NCBI GenBank assembly: GCA_947623765.1
Contig: CANQIG010000092.1
Span: forward strand, 1-7,489
DNA from: an uncultured Clostridia bacterium
Lineage (GTDB): Bacteria > Bacillota > Clostridia > Oscillospirales > Acutalibacteraceae
Length of the DNA: 7,489 nucleotides
Reading direction: 5' to 3'
Both the position numbers and the translations under genes were made by a program. The notes under the pieces were generated by a model, which saw only the letters and a list, made by a program, of their open reading frames with translations, ran no database searches and was not told where the DNA came from. Of the stretch, positions 6,247 through 7,489 are shown in pieces. Numbering within the stretch: position 1 is the stretch's first letter; every line of letters begins with the position of its first letter.

Positions 6247-6885
6247 GTGAAAATCGAGCTTCGGAATTACTGCAAGACGATCCGTTCCGCCGAGGTGCTG
6301 CGGAACGTGACCTGCACGTTTGAAAGCGGCGTCTGCTACGGACTGTACGGCGTGAACGGCTCGGGCAAGACCATGCTGATGCGCGCCGTCGCCGGGCTGA
6401 TCCGCCCGACGTCGGGCGAAATTTTGACGGATGGAAGACCCGGCTCCGCGCTGGGGCGGGTGGGGCTCCTGCTCGAGAACCCCTCCTTCCTCGACAGCAT
6501 GACGGGGCTGGAGAACCTTCTGCTCCTCGCGAAGATCCAAAACAAAGTCGGGGAGAAGGAGGTGCGCGAGGCCATCTCGCTTCTCGGGCTCGACCCGGAC
6601 GACAAGCGCAAATACCGCAAGTATTCGCTCGGCATGAAGCAGCGTCTCGGGATCGCGGCGGCGGTCATGGAGGACCCGCCCGTCGTCCTGCTGGACGAGC
6701 CGTTCAACGCGCTCGACCGCGCCGGGGCCACGACGGTGGAGGCGCTGATCCGGTCGCTGAAGGAGAGACAGAAGCTGATCCTGCTCGCCTGTCACGAGCG
6801 CGGCGTGCTGGACGAGCTTTCCGACGAGCTGTTCTTGGTGGAAAACGGCAAGGTGACCCTGTATGACGCGAAGCGGAAGGAATAG
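6247..6885 (+). CDS. ABC transporter ATP-binding protein
   Basis: A 212-residue ATPase that powers an ABC transporter. All motifs are present in order: Walker A GVNGSGKT (35-42), signature SLGMKQ (127-132), Walker B VVLLDEP (146-152), D-loop NALD (154-157) and switch histidine H183. At the Q-loop position the usual Gln is Glu77 in LLENPSFLDSMTGLENL, a form I know from the BcrA/SkfE-type exporters of antibiotics and bacteriocins, which supports export or self-immunity over uptake. At 212 residues it is a short ATPase that lacks the C-terminal extension of larger drug-export ATPases. The start is GTG 6247, preceded by AAGGGGG (6233-6239) with 7-nt spacing. It is the only ATPase of the operon and so probably forms a homodimer serving the three permeases upstream. 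Its end overlaps the next gene by 23 nt. Confidence 0.95.
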   Translation: MKIELRNYCKTIRSAEVLRNVTCTFESGVCYGLYGVNGSGKTMLMRAVAGLIRPTSGEILTDGRPGSALGRVGLLLENPSFLDSMTGLENLLLLAKIQNKVGEKEVREAISLLGLDPDDKRKYRKYSLGMKQRLGIAAAVMEDPPVVLLDEPFNALDRAGATTVEALIRSLKERQKLILLACHERGVLDELSDELFLVENGKVTLYDAKRKE

Positions 6886-7396
6886 AGCTGTCCTCGCGGC
6901 GGCGGCCGCCGCCCTGCTGGCGCTGCTGGGGTTCGCCGCGTTCCGGATCGCGGCCGTGAACCGCGCGTTCCCCGCACCGAACGAGCGGACGGCGCGCGTC
7001 GGCGAAACGCTGACTTATGGAGGAAAAACGTACACGCTTGAGGGCTTTTCATGGCGCACGAAGGAGGAAATGCTAGCATCGACAGACCCCCAGACGGCGG
7101 AGAGCCTCGCCGGGGATCTTTACCTCGTCGCCGAGATCACGGTACGGGGCGGCGCGGAGACGGACGGCGCGCTCCCCGAGGTGCAGCTCGAGATCGGCGG
7201 GACAGGGCACAGCGCGCTGCACAGGAACCTCTTCCGCGCGCTGAACTCTGCGCCGGAAAGCGGCGCGGAAACGCTTTTGCTCCCGTTCGAGCTCTTCGCG
7301 GAGAACCACCCCGCGGCGTGGCCGACGGTCCGGGAACAGTCCCTCGAGATCGTCTTCTCCCTTTACCCGGAAAAGATCGAATTTATTTTGCAGTGA
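6863..7396 (+). CDS. Membrane-anchored extracytoplasmic protein, single domain
   Basis: A 177-residue protein not recognised by name. It has a basic N-terminus (MTRSGRNR), one Ala/Leu-rich membrane segment (about 9-31) and an outside domain of about 130 residues. The domain carries YTLEGFSW (57-64), LYLVAEITV (86-94) and LPEVQLEIGG (104-113), in the same order and spacing style as the C-terminal domain of the 422-residue protein two genes upstream, so the two are probably distant paralogues. No lipobox cysteine is present; the protein has no cysteine at all. The ATG at 6863 lies inside the end of the ATPase gene (23-nt overlap) with AAGGTG shortly upstream, which points to coupled translation and matched amounts. 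It is the last gene of the operon; a terminator follows 18 bp after its stop. Confidence 0.72.
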   Translation: MTRSGRNRAVLAAAAAALLALLGFAAFRIAAVNRAFPAPNERTARVGETLTYGGKTYTLEGFSWRTKEEMLASTDPQTAESLAGDLYLVAEITVRGGAETDGALPEVQLEIGGTGHSALHRNLFRALNSAPESGAETLLLPFELFAENHPAAWPTVREQSLEIVFSLYPEKIEFILQ

Positions 7397-7414
7397 AACA
7401 CACGGATCGCAAAG

Positions 7415-7463
7415 CTGCTCCGGAGGACCGGCGAAAGCCGGATCTCCGGAGCAGTACGCTTTT
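7415..7463 (+). terminator. Intrinsic terminator of the ABC transporter operon
   Basis: CTGCTCCGGAG (7415-7425) and CTCCGGAGCAG (7444-7454) are perfect 11-bp complements. Inside them CCGGC and GCCGG form a second 5-bp stem capped by a GAAA tetraloop (7433-7436), with a 2x2 internal loop between. TACGCTTTT follows. The very stable stem right after the last stop codon makes this the operon end, although the T-run is short. Confidence 0.88.
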
Positions 7464-7489
7464 CCCGGGCTTGGCAGGACCTCACAGCC

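Overview
The window reads as chromosomal DNA from a GC-rich member of the Firmicutes, probably a gut-type Clostridia (Oscillospirales or a relative). The reasons are strongly GC-biased codon use, AGGAGG-type ribosome binding sites in front of nearly every gene, GTG and TTG starts, near-consensus sigma-A promoters (TTGATA-17-TATAAT, TTGAAG-17-TACAAT, TTGACA-18-TATACT), and Gram-positive style ABC-2 transporter and glycosyl-phosphotransferase proteins. The lineage call is an inference from style; no 16S or marker gene is present.

Layout. Positions 1-361 (minus strand) carry the first 120 codons of an aldo/keto reductase that runs off the left edge. Positions 362-809 are a divergent intergenic region with a promoter for the reductase, a GC-rich double-hairpin element, and a promoter plus about 138-nt leader for the next gene. 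Positions 810-2225 (plus) encode a complete 471-residue polyprenyl glycosylphosphotransferase, the enzyme that starts exopolysaccharide or capsule repeat-unit assembly. Positions 2226-2496 hold a dense regulatory region: three 11-bp-phased direct repeats, a strong promoter, and a perfect 11-bp terminator-like hairpin placed inside the leader.

Positions 2497-7396 hold six tightly packed plus-strand genes, ending in an intrinsic terminator at 7415-7463. They are three different polytopic membrane proteins of ABC-2-permease type (281, 251 and 270 residues), a 422-residue membrane-anchored extracytoplasmic protein, a compact 212-residue ABC ATPase with all catalytic motifs, and a 177-residue membrane-anchored extracytoplasmic protein that resembles the C-terminal half of the 422-residue one. 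Overlapping gene ends (17, 4 and 23 nt) imply translational coupling and one transcript.

Interpretation. The six genes look like one ABC export or immunity-type machine: one ATPase working with two or three unequal permeases and two outward-facing accessory proteins. The layout recalls antibiotic or bacteriocin self-immunity exporters, but no precursor peptide, modification enzyme, histidine kinase or response regulator lies inside the window, so the substrate is unknown. This cassette, with its unusual leader, is the part of the window most likely to be an undescribed system. The sugar transferase and the reductase look like ordinary, unrelated neighbours.
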